From: Clostridium sp.
Lineage (GTDB): Bacteria; Bacillota; Clostridia; Oscillospirales; Acutalibacteraceae
Direction: 5' to 3'
DNA length: 64,000 nt
Assembly (NCBI GenBank): GCA_023663865.1
Contig: JAMPGU010000002.1
Location: 1-64,000 of the forward strand
In this document: piece after piece, positions 17,278-27,584 of the stretch
Layout: each line of letters opens with the position of its first letter
Numbering within the stretch: position 1 is the stretch's first letter
Notes under the pieces: generated by a model
What the model was told of the DNA's origin: nothing
The model's database searches: none
Seen by the model: only the letters and a program-made list of their open reading frames with translations
Position numbers and translations under genes: made by a program

Positions 17278-18450
17278 ATGGCAAAGAAATTAAACGGAAC
17301 TGTAATTGTTACATATCGCTGTAATGCACGATGCAATATGTGCAACAGATATAAAAAACCTTCAAAGCCTGAGGAAGAGCTATCTATTGAGACAATAAGA
17401 AAGCTTCCGCCAATGTACTTTACAAACATTACCGGCGGTGAACCCTTTATACGTGAGGATTTAAAGGATATTGTTCGTGAGCTTTATAAAAAGAGTGACA
17501 GAATTGTTATCTCAACAAATGGCTTTTTCACCGACAGAATTATTGATTTGTGTAAGGAATTCCCAAATATCGGAATACGAATTTCTATTGAAGGACTGGA
17601 GCAGACAAATAATCAAATCCGCGGACTTGACGATGGATTTAACCGTGGCTATACCACTCTTAAAAAGCTGGTGGATATGGGTATGAAGGATGTGGGCTTT
17701 GGTATGACCGTGCAGGATGCCAATGCCAAGGATTTGGTAGAGCTGTATAAGCTGAGCGACCAAATGAATATGGAATTTGCCACAGCATCTCTTCATAATT
17801 CTTTCTATTTTGTTGAGGCAAAAAATATAATTAAAGACAGACCAATGGTTGCCGAAGAATTTGAAAAGCTGATAAATGAGCTGTTAAAATCAAACTCTCC
17901 TAAAAAATGGTTCAGAGCTTATTTCAACCACGGACTGATTAACTACATCTACGGTCAGGACAGATTACTCCCCTGCGATATGGCATTTGATACCTTCTTT
18001 ATTGACCCTTACGGAGATGTAATGCCCTGTAACGGAACGAAGGAAAAGGAAGTTATGGGCAATCTTAACGACTCTGACTGGGATACACTTTGGAACAGTC
18101 CCCAGGCAGACAAGGTAAGAGAAAGGGTACGTCACTGTGACAGACAGTGCTGGATGATTGGCTCCGTATCTCCTGCTATGCATAAATATATTCAGAAGCC
18201 TGCGATGTGGGTCATCAAGCATAAATTCCTTAGATATTTTAAGGATAAAAAATATTCTATGTACGAGAATAAAATTTGCCGTGATTTACGTGACGGCAAA
18301 ATCACAAAGGAAGAGCTGGATAAGCTTTCCACCTGCGATATGAATGCTATTGTAAATGATGGTTTATCTGATTTATCAAGAGAACAGCTGAAAAATAAAT
18401 CAGGTGAAGAAATTGTTGATGCTGATATTATGGCGCAAATAAGCAAATGA
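17278..18450 (+). CDS. Radical SAM protein with SPASM-like C-terminal cluster
   Basis: A 390-residue radical SAM enzyme. The CxxxCxxC motif (C15, C19, C22) binds the catalytic 4Fe-4S cluster, and TGGEPF near 55 is the SAM-binding GGE motif. Further cysteines in LPCDMAF, VMPCNG and HCDRQC (about 238-295) fit a SPASM-type auxiliary cluster. The substrate is not known. No precursor-peptide gene is visible beside it, and its position inside a polysaccharide operon suggests a sugar or lipid-linked intermediate rather than a peptide (inference). A ribosome site AAAGAGG stands upstream. Confidence 0.88.
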   Translation: MAKKLNGTVIVTYRCNARCNMCNRYKKPSKPEEELSIETIRKLPPMYFTNITGGEPFIREDLKDIVRELYKKSDRIVISTNGFFTDRIIDLCKEFPNIGIRISIEGLEQTNNQIRGLDDGFNRGYTTLKKLVDMGMKDVGFGMTVQDANAKDLVELYKLSDQMNMEFATASLHNSFYFVEAKNIIKDRPMVAEEFEKLINELLKSNSPKKWFRAYFNHGLINYIYGQDRLLPCDMAFDTFFIDPYGDVMPCNGTKEKEVMGNLNDSDWDTLWNSPQADKVRERVRHCDRQCWMIGSVSPAMHKYIQKPAMWVIKHKFLRYFKDKKYSMYENKICRDLRDGKITKEELDKLSTCDMNAIVNDGLSDLSREQLKNKSGEEIVDADIMAQISK

Positions 18451-18462
18451 TAGGATAACTTT

Positions 18463-19578
18463 ATGACTGAAAATAAAAAGGTTGCAGTAATAACAAGACA
18501 TGCCGTTTCTAATTATGGATCTGTTCTCCAGGCATATGCACTCCAAGAAGCTGTAAAAGAGCTGGGATTTGAATGTGAAATCATAGACTATATACGAGAT
18601 GATGAGCATTACAAAAATATAACAGATACTCTGATAAAAAAGACAAACTGGAATTCAAACCCATTAAAAAGAATCATATATAAAATGATTCAAACCCCTG
18701 AATACATAAAGATGGGAAAAGCCTTTGAAAAATACAGAAAGGCATTATTAAACGAAAGCAAGACAAGGTATACATCTCTGGATGCACTCAAGCAAAATCC
18801 TCCCGCTGCAGATATTTACTGCACAGGAAGTGATCAGGTTTGGGGCAGAATCGGCAGCAGTGAAATGGACGAGGCTTATTTCCTTTCTTTTGCACCGAGT
18901 GATAAAAAAAAGGTGGCTTACGCTGCCAGCTTTGGTAAGACTGATTTAAGCAGTGTAGACCCCTTGCGTTTAAAAAAATGGCTTAATGCATACAGCACCA
19001 TAACAGTCAGAGAAAAGAGTGCGGTAGATATCATAAAAAGCCTTGATATAAACAAGGTTAATCAGGTGCTTGACCCGACACTGCTTCTAAACAGTGATTG
19101 CTGGAGCAAGCTTATAAATAAGGATATTGACGGCAAATACGTGCTGCTGTATCAGCTGCACCATAATCCTCAGATGGATAACTATGCTAAGGAATTTGCA
19201 AAAAAATGCAATCTGAAGTTAATTCGTGTGACGCCACTGTTTCACACAATTTTTAAGGGCGGAAAAGCTGTATATCTTCCTGATATACAGACTTTTTTAT
19301 CCTATATAAAAAATGCAGAATATATGATTACCGACTCCTTTCACGGAACCGCCTTTGCAATCAACTTTAACACACAATTTGTTGATGTGCTTCCGGGTGA
19401 AACAAAAACCAGAAATCAAAGTATATTAGAGCTTACCGGCTTAACAAACCGTGTGCTCAATGATTACAATGATTTCAGCTTTATTGAAAAGAAAATTGAC
19501 TTTTCATATGCAAATAAAAAAATTGCATATGAACGTATAAACGCTTTGAATATCTTACAGCAAATGCTTGAAAGCTGA
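18463..19578 (+). CDS. Polysaccharide pyruvyltransferase family protein (first copy)
   Basis: A 371-residue member of the family that transfers pyruvate from phosphoenolpyruvate to form ketal groups on sugars (CsaB/WcaK type). It has the N-terminal NYGSVLQAYALQ motif, a central GSDQVWG and DPTLLL, and near the C-terminus a YMITDSFHGTAFAI block. It precedes an FrhB-like ferredoxin protein, a pairing often seen in Clostridia and Bacteroides polysaccharide loci. Pyruvylation would add negative charge to the polymer. The start at 18463 follows an AGGA ribosome site. Activity has not been shown for most members, so the reaction is inferred from family. Confidence 0.87.
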   Translation: MTENKKVAVITRHAVSNYGSVLQAYALQEAVKELGFECEIIDYIRDDEHYKNITDTLIKKTNWNSNPLKRIIYKMIQTPEYIKMGKAFEKYRKALLNESKTRYTSLDALKQNPPAADIYCTGSDQVWGRIGSSEMDEAYFLSFAPSDKKKVAYAASFGKTDLSSVDPLRLKKWLNAYSTITVREKSAVDIIKSLDINKVNQVLDPTLLLNSDCWSKLINKDIDGKYVLLYQLHHNPQMDNYAKEFAKKCNLKLIRVTPLFHTIFKGGKAVYLPDIQTFLSYIKNAEYMITDSFHGTAFAINFNTQFVDVLPGETKTRNQSILELTGLTNRVLNDYNDFSFIEKKIDFSYANKKIAYERINALNILQQMLES

Positions 19579-19587
19579 GTGAACAAA

Positions 19588-20799
19588 ATGAAAATTACAG
19601 TTCCGATACTTGTTGAAAAAAAAGAATATTGCTGTGGCTGCGGTGCCTGTGCGGCAGCGTGCAAAATCAATGCCATCTCAATGAAGTGCGATGAATACGG
19701 ATTTGAATACCCAAGCATTGATGAAACCAAATGTGTCGGCTGCGGAAAATGCAAAAATGTCTGTGCTTATCAAAAGGATGGACAAAGGTGTACACCCATA
19801 AATTCCTATGCAGCAGTTTCGGTAAGTACGGATGTTATGCAGTCTGCCTCAGGCGGTGTATTTGCATCCATTGCCACAGAATTTATAAAGCAGGGCGGAA
19901 TTGTAATCGGTGCTGCTCTTGAAAATATAAATGACGTACTGACACCGCACCACATCGCCGTAGATAATTGTGACGATTTGCAGAAGCTGTTAGGCTCAAA
20001 ATATGTGCACAGCGATACAGCAGAAATATTTGAAAAGACCAAGGAAATTCTTAATGACGGCAAAATGGTGCTTTTCTCCGGCACACCCTGTCAGGTTGAT
20101 GCTTTGTATACATATCTTGGGAAAAAACAGGAAAATCTTTACACAATTGACCTGATATGTCACGGTGTTCCGAGTAAAAAAATGTTCTCTGATTACATTG
20201 ACCTGATTTCTGCAAAATACGGCAAGGTCAAGGACTTTGTATTCCGCGACAAAAAAAGAGGATTAACCTTTGTATCACGTGCCTTGTGTGAAAAGAATGG
20301 TAATAAGAAATACAGATATATTCAGTACGGCGAAAGCTCCTACTATTCAAATTTTCTAAAATGCAATACATACAGAGAAGGCTGCTATTCCTGCAAATAT
20401 GCTGCAAATGACCGAATCGGTGATATTACAATCGGCGATTTTTGGGGAATAAAAAAACAGCATCCGGAGCTGTTTGACGGCAGCCGCAAGGATTTTGATG
20501 CAGATAAGGGCATAAGCTGTATACTTGAAAATACAGAGCAGGGTAAAAAACTGCTGGATTTATACGGCAGCGGACTCAGCCTTTATCAAAGCACCTTTGA
20601 AAAAATCGCAGAAGAAAACAAGCAGTTATCAAAACCAAGTATACCAAAGGGTAACCGAACGGATATTATGGAACTTTATAAAGAAAATGGTTACAAGGCT
20701 CTTGATAATTATTTTAGAAAGCAAGCCGGATACAAACTGATTCTTGCAAAAATCAAATCCAGAATTCCCTTATGGCTCAAAAACATCATTAAAAATTAG
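19588..20799 (+). CDS. FrhB-like protein with two 4Fe-4S motifs
   Basis: About 403 residues. Two ferredoxin motifs open the protein (CCGCGACAAACK and CVGCGKCKNVC, about 15-62), followed by the coenzyme F420 hydrogenase/dehydrogenase beta-subunit domain with SGTPCQVDAL, DLICHGVPS and CYSCKYAANDRIGDITIGDFWG. In polysaccharide loci these proteins travel with pyruvyltransferases and probably carry out a redox step on a sugar or lipid-linked substrate, possibly flavin-dependent (inference). The ATG at 19588 is preferred. A GTG at 19579, directly after the previous stop, would add three residues. Confidence 0.85.
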   Translation: MKITVPILVEKKEYCCGCGACAAACKINAISMKCDEYGFEYPSIDETKCVGCGKCKNVCAYQKDGQRCTPINSYAAVSVSTDVMQSASGGVFASIATEFIKQGGIVIGAALENINDVLTPHHIAVDNCDDLQKLLGSKYVHSDTAEIFEKTKEILNDGKMVLFSGTPCQVDALYTYLGKKQENLYTIDLICHGVPSKKMFSDYIDLISAKYGKVKDFVFRDKKRGLTFVSRALCEKNGNKKYRYIQYGESSYYSNFLKCNTYREGCYSCKYAANDRIGDITIGDFWGIKKQHPELFDGSRKDFDADKGISCILENTEQGKKLLDLYGSGLSLYQSTFEKIAEENKQLSKPSIPKGNRTDIMELYKENGYKALDNYFRKQAGYKLILAKIKSRIPLWLKNIIKN

Positions 20800-20818
20800 A
20801 ATAGGATTAGATTACTAT

Positions 20819-22051
20819 ATGAAAATATTATATTCAGCTTTCACTGCTAACCCTTATTTCGGCTCAGAGGCGCAATGCGGATGGTCGTGGGCATATGCAA
20901 TGAGGAATTATAATGAGGTGTATCTTCTCACCAGAACCGATAATAAAAAGCAGATTGAAGAATATTTGGAAAAACACAATATAACGAATATAAATGTTTT
21001 TTATCATGACATTCCGAAGTGGCTGAACCTTTATCGCAAAACACATAAAAACTTCTTTTACTTCTGCTATTATTACCTGTGGCAGAGAACGGTTTTAAAA
21101 ACCATAAATAAACTTCATAAAAAATATCATTTTGATTATATACAGCACGTAACTTTGGGTGATTTCAGACTTGCTGCACCGCTGTGGAAAACAGGCAGCA
21201 AATTCATTTTCGGCCCTGTTGGCGGTGCCCAGACTACACCAAAAGCATTCAAACCTTATATAAAGGGTCACGAAAAAAGTGAGAAGATAAGAGACGTTAT
21301 TAATAATTCTGTAAGGCTTAATCCTTTTTACAAGCGCACGCTTAACAAGGCGCACCTGATTCTTTGTGCAAATAAGGAAACACAGCAATTTCTCAGCAGT
21401 ATCGTCAAAGACAAAAGCAAATGCCGCCTGCTGACTGAAAACGGTATCATGCAGGATCGAATTGAGCAACCGAATTTTAATGTAAAAAACGAAGCGGACA
21501 CAGTCAATATCCTATGGGCAGGCAGATTTCTTTACAGAAAAGGGCTGGCATTTCTGCTGGAAGCATTAAGCCGGGTTGATACCGATAGAAGATTTAATTT
21601 GATTTTAGTCGGAAGCGGTGCAGAGGCGGAGAGCCTGAAACAAAAAACAATCGAGCTGGGAATAGAGGACAAGGTGGCTTTTACCGGTCAAATCCCCTAT
21701 CTTGAAATGAAAAAGATATATGCTTCAAGTGATATTTTTGTTTTCCCCAGCTTGAGAGAAACTACAGGAACGGTTTTGTTTGAGGCAATGAGCAACGGTC
21801 TGCCGATACTCACCTTCAATCAAAACGGTGCAGATTTGCTTATTGATGAAAGCTGCGGAATAAAAATAGACATAAACCAAGACTTAGAAAATATAAAAAA
21901 TGACTTTGCCAAGGGACTTAAAACACTTATTGAAAATGATGAATTAAGATTAAACCTGGGCAAAACAGCATATGAAAAAATATTAAATGAATACACTTGG
22001 GAAAACAAGTGTCAAACATTTGAGAATAAATTTTTAAAGGATACAAAATGA
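20819..22051 (+). CDS. Glycosyltransferase, GT4 family
   Basis: A 410-residue GT-B glycosyltransferase. The N-terminus MKILYSAFTANPYFGSEA has the glycine-rich acceptor loop, a GPVGGAQTTP motif lies near 135, and the donor half carries ILWAGRFLYRKGL and FVFPSLRETTGTVLFEAMSNGLP. The ATG at 20819 is chosen because it restores this N-terminus and has AGGATTAG upstream. The reading frame extends 25 codons further up but into the end of the previous gene. Sugar specificity is unknown. Its stop overlaps the next start (ATGA). Confidence 0.9.
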   Translation: MKILYSAFTANPYFGSEAQCGWSWAYAMRNYNEVYLLTRTDNKKQIEEYLEKHNITNINVFYHDIPKWLNLYRKTHKNFFYFCYYYLWQRTVLKTINKLHKKYHFDYIQHVTLGDFRLAAPLWKTGSKFIFGPVGGAQTTPKAFKPYIKGHEKSEKIRDVINNSVRLNPFYKRTLNKAHLILCANKETQQFLSSIVKDKSKCRLLTENGIMQDRIEQPNFNVKNEADTVNILWAGRFLYRKGLAFLLEALSRVDTDRRFNLILVGSGAEAESLKQKTIELGIEDKVAFTGQIPYLEMKKIYASSDIFVFPSLRETTGTVLFEAMSNGLPILTFNQNGADLLIDESCGIKIDINQDLENIKNDFAKGLKTLIENDELRLNLGKTAYEKILNEYTWENKCQTFENKFLKDTK

Positions 22052-23130
22052 GTAAAACAGTTTTCTTTATTACCAACGCCCTGTCAGGCGGAGGTGCAGA
22101 ACGCGTAATGAGTAACCTTGCGAATTACCTTATCAGCAAGGACTACTGCATAAAATTTATACTGTTAAATGGTGACGAGGTTGTATATCCTCTTGACAAG
22201 GCTGCAGAAATCATTGTACGGCCTGATGTTAAGGAAAAGGACACACTTGCACAAATCAAATTTCTTCATAAATATATGAAAAAAAATAAAGAGGCTCTCT
22301 TCGTATCCTTTTTCACACATCAAAATCTTTACACCATCCTTGCGTCTATAGGTACAGGCGCCAAGGTTCTTGTATCTGAAAGGAATGACCCCGGCAACTC
22401 CTTCACCCATAAGGTGCAAAAAATAGGAGACCCGGCAAGAAGAATACTTTACAAAAATAAGAACTGTAAAAAAATCGTATTTCAAACACAGGGTGCTGCT
22501 GATTATTTTGATAAAAGCATCAATGCGAAAGGGCTGGTTATACCCAATCCGTTAAAGGACGACCTGCCCCTGCCTTATACAGGTGTACGAAAAAAGACAG
22601 CAGTTGCTGTGGGCAGATTTAATCCGCAGAAAAACTATAAGCTTATGCTGGATGCCTTTGCACGGTTTTCGAAGCAGTATCCGGATTATAAGCTGGAAAT
22701 TTACGGTGACGGTGCACTCAGACCAACTATGGAAAAGTACATTGAACACCTTGGTTTAACCGATAAAATTGAGCTCTGCGGCTTTTGCAAAAATGTTCAC
22801 GAAAGAATTATTGATGCAGGTATGTATGTAATGTCCTCCGACTTTGAGGGGCTTTCAAACGCTATGCTGGAGGCACTGGCAATCGGCTTGCCTGTTATTT
22901 CAACAGACCATCCGCCCGGCGGTGCAAGGGCTTATATAACAAGCTATGAAAACGGAATTCTCACACCTGTAAGAGATGCTGATGCTATGGCAAAGGCAAT
23001 GTGCTATATGGCAGAAAATCCGCAAAACGCACAAGCAATGGGTGAAAAAGCGTCCTTAGTACGTGAGGAGCTGTCAGGTGAAACCATCTGCAGTAAATGG
23101 AAATCACTATTTGACGATATATTAAAATAA
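22048..23130 (+). CDS. Glycosyltransferase, GT4 family
   Basis: A 360-residue GT-B glycosyltransferase with the N-terminal LSGGGAERVMSNLA loop, a central VSERNDPG, and C-terminal AVGRFNPQKNY and SSDFEGLSNAMLEALAIGLPVISTDHPPGGA. The last motif is characteristic of N-acetylgalactosamine- and galactosamine-type GT4 enzymes, although specificity cannot be proved from sequence. It begins inside the stop of the previous gene (ATGA overlap). It probably acts on the cytoplasmic lipid-linked repeat unit. Confidence 0.9.
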   Translation: MSKTVFFITNALSGGGAERVMSNLANYLISKDYCIKFILLNGDEVVYPLDKAAEIIVRPDVKEKDTLAQIKFLHKYMKKNKEALFVSFFTHQNLYTILASIGTGAKVLVSERNDPGNSFTHKVQKIGDPARRILYKNKNCKKIVFQTQGAADYFDKSINAKGLVIPNPLKDDLPLPYTGVRKKTAVAVGRFNPQKNYKLMLDAFARFSKQYPDYKLEIYGDGALRPTMEKYIEHLGLTDKIELCGFCKNVHERIIDAGMYVMSSDFEGLSNAMLEALAIGLPVISTDHPPGGARAYITSYENGILTPVRDADAMAKAMCYMAENPQNAQAMGEKASLVREELSGETICSKWKSLFDDILK

Positions 23131-23145
23131 GCACGAGGTATGAAG

Positions 23146-24171
23146 ATGCAGAAATTCAACAAAATGAATCCTGAAAAAAAATATTTCATTACAGGTGCAG
23201 CCGGATTTATCGGCTTTCATCTTTCAAAAAAACTGCTTGAACAGGGTGCAGAAATTGTAGGAATTGATAATATGAACGATTACTACGATGTCAAATTAAA
23301 GGAAGCACGCCTGAATATTCTTGATAAATATGAGAAATTCACCTTCATCAAGGGCAGTATTGCAGACAAGGCACTCGTAACTGATATTTTTAAAGAGCAT
23401 CAGCCTGATATTGTTGTAAACCTTGCAGCCCAGGCAGGTGTCAGATATTCAATAACAAATCCTGATGCATATATTGAATCTAATATAATCGGATTTTTCA
23501 ACATTCTTGAGGCGTGCAGGCACAATCCTGTTGCGCATTTGCTTTATGCATCCTCCTCCTCTGTTTACGGTATGCAGGAAAAAACACCTTTTTCCGTGAC
23601 TGACGATGTATCACATCCCATCAGTCTTTATGCCGCTACAAAAAAATCAAACGAGCTTATGGCATTTACATACTCTCATCTTTATAATATACCTACCACC
23701 GGTCTGCGTTTCTTTACGGTTTACGGACCTTACGGCAGACCTGATATGGCATACTTTGGCTTCACCAACAAAATGATTAAGGGTGAAACCATTCAGATAT
23801 TCAATAACGGTGATATGAAAAGAGATTTCACCTATATTGATGATATTGTACAAGGTGTTGAAAATATGCTTTGCAATCCTCCGCAGGGTAATGATCCTGC
23901 TAAGGTTTACAACATTGGCAACAATGAGCCGGAGGATCTTATGACATATATCGAAACCTTAGAAAAAGCATTAATGCACGAAGGCATAATAACTGAGCCT
24001 GCAAAAAAAGAATTTCTGCCTATGCAGCCGGGTGATGTTTACCAGACCTATGCCGATGTAACAGAGCTGATGAATGACTTTGATTTTAAGCCTGATACAT
24101 CTATTGAAAAAGGTCTCGGCGAATTTGCAAAATGGTATAAGGTCTTTTATATGCAGGGAGGCAATCAATAA
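23146..24171 (+). CDS. UDP-glucuronate 4-epimerase-like NAD-dependent epimerase
   Basis: A 341-residue short-chain (extended SDR) epimerase. GAAGFIGFH (about 18-26) binds NAD, and the catalytic triad is seen as SSSSVYG (about 137) with Y162-x3-K166. The [16 protein letters not shown] segment (about 41-56) is a hallmark of UDP-glucuronate 4-epimerases, which make UDP-galacturonate. The neighbouring Ugd would supply its substrate. The ATG at 23146 has GAGG seven bases upstream. Another ATG six bases earlier is too close to that ribosome site. Its stop overlaps the next start (TAATG). Confidence 0.9.
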   Translation: MQKFNKMNPEKKYFITGAAGFIGFHLSKKLLEQGAEIVGIDNMNDYYDVKLKEARLNILDKYEKFTFIKGSIADKALVTDIFKEHQPDIVVNLAAQAGVRYSITNPDAYIESNIIGFFNILEACRHNPVAHLLYASSSSVYGMQEKTPFSVTDDVSHPISLYAATKKSNELMAFTYSHLYNIPTTGLRFFTVYGPYGRPDMAYFGFTNKMIKGETIQIFNNGDMKRDFTYIDDIVQGVENMLCNPPQGNDPAKVYNIGNNEPEDLMTYIETLEKALMHEGIITEPAKKEFLPMQPGDVYQTYADVTELMNDFDFKPDTSIEKGLGEFAKWYKVFYMQGGNQ

Positions 24172-25346
24172 TGAAAATAGCAGTTGCAGGCACAGGATAT
24201 GTAGGACTTTCCATTTCTGTTCTTTTGTCACAGGAAAATGAGGTAACTGCTGTTGATATCATAGAAGAAAAGGTTGCTATGATAAATAACGGACTGTCCC
24301 CTATTGTTGATAATAAAATTGAAGATTACCTGAAAAATAAAAAATTAAATCTTAAAGCAACAACTGACGCAGAAAGTGCATACAAGGATGCTGAATTTGT
24401 GGTAATTTCAACACCCACAAATTATGACCCTAAGCTCAATTTCTTTGACACATCATCAGTAGAAAACGTCATCGAGCTTGTTATGAAGGTCAATCCTGAT
24501 GCTGTTATGGTTATAAAGTCCACCGTTCCTGTTGGCTACACTGAAAGTATCAGAGAAAAATACAACTGCAATAAAATTATGTTTTCACCGGAATTTCTGC
24601 GTGAGGGACATGCCCTTTATGATAATCTCTATCCATCAAGAATTATTGTGGGTGCTCCCGATGATATGGCAGAAGCAGCCCATACCTTTGCAAGACTTCT
24701 GAATGATAATGCACTTAAAGAGGATGTGCCGGTTTTGTTCACACAGCCTACTGAGGCTGAGGCAGTTAAGCTTTTTGCAAATACATATCTTGCTTTGCGC
24801 GTAGCTTATTTTAACGAGCTCGACACTTATGCAGAGCTGAGAGGTCTCAATACAAGACAGATTATTGACGGCGTATGCCTTGATCCCAGAATCGGAAATC
24901 ACTACAACAATCCGAGCTTCGGCTATGGAGGCTATTGTCTGCCTAAGGATACAAAACAGCTCAGAGCAAATTTTGCAGATGTTCCAAGTAACCTTATCGG
25001 CGCAATTGTTGATGCAAATGTAACCAGAAAGGATTTCATTGCAGACAGAATTATAGAAAAAAATCCAAAAATCGTGGGCATTTACCGCCTCACTATGAAG
25101 TCAAATTCAGACAACTTCCGTCAGTCCTCTATTCAGGGTGTTATGAAACGTATTAAGGCCAAGGGCATTGAGGTAGTTGTTTATGAACCTGCCCTTAAAG
25201 AGGATTCCTTCTTTAACAGCCGTGTCATCAGAGATTTAGCTGAATTCAAGCAAATATCCGATGTTATTGTGGTAAATCGTTTCAGCAGTGACATTGAGGA
25301 TGTTAAGGATAAGGTATATACAAGAGATTTATTTTTTAGAGATTAG
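24171..25346 (+). CDS. ugd: UDP-glucose 6-dehydrogenase
   Basis: A 391-residue NAD-dependent enzyme that oxidises UDP-glucose twice to UDP-glucuronate. The NAD-binding GTGYVG is at 7-12, KSTVPVG near 116, SPEFLREG at about 139, and the catalytic cysteine lies in GGYCLPKD (C256). Length and motifs are typical of the short bacterial form. With the adjacent epimerase it supplies UDP-glucuronate and UDP-galacturonate, so the product polymer probably contains uronic acid. UDP-glucose would come from GalU encoded at 46.9-47.8 kb. It overlaps the previous gene by one base. Confidence 0.95.
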   Translation: MKIAVAGTGYVGLSISVLLSQENEVTAVDIIEEKVAMINNGLSPIVDNKIEDYLKNKKLNLKATTDAESAYKDAEFVVISTPTNYDPKLNFFDTSSVENVIELVMKVNPDAVMVIKSTVPVGYTESIREKYNCNKIMFSPEFLREGHALYDNLYPSRIIVGAPDDMAEAAHTFARLLNDNALKEDVPVLFTQPTEAEAVKLFANTYLALRVAYFNELDTYAELRGLNTRQIIDGVCLDPRIGNHYNNPSFGYGGYCLPKDTKQLRANFADVPSNLIGAIVDANVTRKDFIADRIIEKNPKIVGIYRLTMKSNSDNFRQSSIQGVMKRIKAKGIEVVVYEPALKEDSFFNSRVIRDLAEFKQISDVIVVNRFSSDIEDVKDKVYTRDLFFRD

Positions 25347-25358
25347 TTAGGAGCTATA

Positions 25359-26252
25359 ATGAACATTATTCAAAAAGGATTTATGTTTTTATCAAACAGA
25401 GGTTTTTTTGACCGTATGTCTGACAAGAAATATCTTGAACTTCGTTATAAATATATTATCGGTAAAAAGCTTAATCTTGAAAATCCGGTTACATATAATG
25501 AAAAGCTGCAGTGGCTTAAACTCTATGACAGAAAGCCGGAATACACAAAAATGGTTGATAAGTATGAGTCAAAAAAGTATGCTGCAGATATAATCGGTGA
25601 AGAGTATATCATTCCCACCCTCGGTGTTTGGGACAATGTAAATGATATTGACTTTGACGCTTTGCCAAATCAGTTTGTGCTAAAATGCACGCACGATTCC
25701 GGCGGCTTGGTAATATGTAAGGATAAATCCACACTTGACATAGAAAATGCGAAAAATACATTAGAGCATTTTCTGCACAGGAATTTTTACAGCATTCACA
25801 GAGAATGGCCTTATAAAAATGTAAAGCCCAGAATTATTGCAGAAGAATATATGGAGGATGAATCAGGCTACGAATTGAAGGATTATAAATTCTTTTCCTT
25901 TGACGGCAATGTAAAAGCAATGTTTATTGCAACAGACCGAAATGCAGAGACTGAAACCTGCTTTGATTTCTTTGACCGTGATTTTAATCATCTGCCTGTT
26001 CTCAATGGCCACCCAAATACCACAAAAGAAATCCATAAACCTGTTAACTATGAAAAAATGATTGAGCTTGCCGAAAAGCTCAGTAAAAATATTCCTCAGG
26101 TAAGAATAGATTTTTATAATATTAACGGTAAAATTTATTTTGGAGAAATAACCTTTTTCCATTGGAGCGGTTTGAAAAAGTTTGAGCCGGAAAAATATGA
26201 CAAAATATTCGGAGACTGGATAACCCTTCCAAATAAAAATGTTCAGGAGTAA
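25359..26252 (+). CDS. TupA-like ATP-grasp family protein
   Basis: A 297-residue protein of the TupA-like ATP-grasp type, named after the teichuronopeptide gene of alkaliphilic Bacillus. Visible family features are LNLENPVTYNEKLQWLKLYD near the N-terminus, VLKCTHDSGG (about 108), IAEEYMED and DYKFFSFDG (about 150-185), and RIDFYNINGKIYFGEITFFHWSG near the end. ATP-grasp enzymes join a carboxylate to an amine through an acyl phosphate. Beside uronate-forming genes, amidation of a uronic acid with an amino acid is an attractive role but remains inference. The start follows TAGGAG. Confidence 0.85.
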   Translation: MNIIQKGFMFLSNRGFFDRMSDKKYLELRYKYIIGKKLNLENPVTYNEKLQWLKLYDRKPEYTKMVDKYESKKYAADIIGEEYIIPTLGVWDNVNDIDFDALPNQFVLKCTHDSGGLVICKDKSTLDIENAKNTLEHFLHRNFYSIHREWPYKNVKPRIIAEEYMEDESGYELKDYKFFSFDGNVKAMFIATDRNAETETCFDFFDRDFNHLPVLNGHPNTTKEIHKPVNYEKMIELAEKLSKNIPQVRIDFYNINGKIYFGEITFFHWSGLKKFEPEKYDKIFGDWITLPNKNVQE

Positions 26253-26255
26253 TAT

Positions 26256-27545
26256 ATGGAAACCTCTATCCCCTCAACCAAATACAATGCTGTAAAGCCG
26301 AATTGGGCTTTCTTTTTGTATTTTTCAGTAATGTTTGTGCTGTATACCCACACATATATTCAGTTAGGCATACAGCTGTTCATTATAGCATATGTTATTT
26401 TAACAAAATTCTTCAGCGGAAAAATTATTCTGAGAAAAAGCACAATACGAAACGCCGTTTTTATTTGCCTGTGGTTTGGACTGTTTACATTGCTTCTTTT
26501 TCTGTCGACTAAGTTTTGGGCATACAGCACGATGATGGGCTCAAAAACAATGCTGGGCGTATTTCGGTGCTTCGCAATTGGTCTTGCAATTTTTATTTAT
26601 GCAGATACTTCTGAGCGTGCACTTTCCGTAATGCAGTCATTTGCACTTGCGGCTGCCATTATGGGTATTGCTGCAATGGTAACCACGCCTGCAAGTCAAT
26701 ATTTCCAGGCAGGTGATGAGGGCTTTGGAACAGCCATCGGTCAGCAGAGAAATCTTGTTGGCGCAGTATCTACCTATATGATTTTCACCTGTTACTTTTT
26801 AAAAAAATATACAAACTTTCAATACGGATATCTTTTGATGACATTTTTCCTTATACTTTCCATTGTAACAGGTTCCCGAAGCTCTCTTATTCAGTTAATT
26901 CTTTTGCTGGTTATGTTTATCGTTTTCGACAGAAATTATTTCAGAATGCTTACCAAGCTTTTGGCAGTTGTTCTTGTTGGTACCATCGCTGTAATACTGC
27001 TGAAAAACATACCGATATTATATGAAAATATTTGGTTAAGATTTGAAGCTATGTTTACCACAATGTCGGGTAATGAAATTGAAGATACCAGTACACTTGG
27101 CAGACAATATTACAGAGAAATTGCTTTTGAAATGCTGAAGAAGCGACCACTTTTAGGATGGGGCCTTGATGGATTTTACTGCTATTTACGTGATAATCCG
27201 ATTTATAAGGGCTATTATATTGATGCCGTTTACAGCCATTGCTCCTGGTCTGAAATTATGTCCAGCCTGGGCATTGTGGGATTACTGGTTTGGTATATAC
27301 CAAATCTCTATGTATTGGGATCTAATATGAAGCATTTTTATAGTCATCCCCTGCTAAAATACAGCCTGTTCTTGCTTATTTCATTACTCATTATGGACTA
27401 TGCACGACTTCCATGGATGAGCCATCCCGGATGCTATCAGTTTTTTGTACTCTTTGCAGTTATCATCAATCTGGCACGTGATTCAAATTATTACAGAAAA
27501 CAATATCTGCAAATGAAAACACAAAATAAAAAATACTTGAATTAG
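26256..27545 (+). CDS. Wzy-type polysaccharide polymerase / O-antigen ligase family
   Basis: A 429-residue integral membrane protein with about eleven hydrophobic segments. The conserved piece of the Wzy_C/O-antigen ligase family is seen at about 288-310 (RQYYREIAFEML...PLLGWGLDGF), in the large external loop. It probably polymerises lipid-linked repeat units on the outer face after flipping. The AGGAG ribosome site overlaps the end of the ATP-grasp gene. It is the only polymerase candidate in the operon. Confidence 0.87.
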   Translation: METSIPSTKYNAVKPNWAFFLYFSVMFVLYTHTYIQLGIQLFIIAYVILTKFFSGKIILRKSTIRNAVFICLWFGLFTLLLFLSTKFWAYSTMMGSKTMLGVFRCFAIGLAIFIYADTSERALSVMQSFALAAAIMGIAAMVTTPASQYFQAGDEGFGTAIGQQRNLVGAVSTYMIFTCYFLKKYTNFQYGYLLMTFFLILSIVTGSRSSLIQLILLLVMFIVFDRNYFRMLTKLLAVVLVGTIAVILLKNIPILYENIWLRFEAMFTTMSGNEIEDTSTLGRQYYREIAFEMLKKRPLLGWGLDGFYCYLRDNPIYKGYYIDAVYSHCSWSEIMSSLGIVGLLVWYIPNLYVLGSNMKHFYSHPLLKYSLFLLISLLIMDYARLPWMSHPGCYQFFVLFAVIINLARDSNYYRKQYLQMKTQNKKYLN

Positions 27546-27584
27546 AAAAACGAAGTATTATCAAAATACATACGGAGGCAATAA

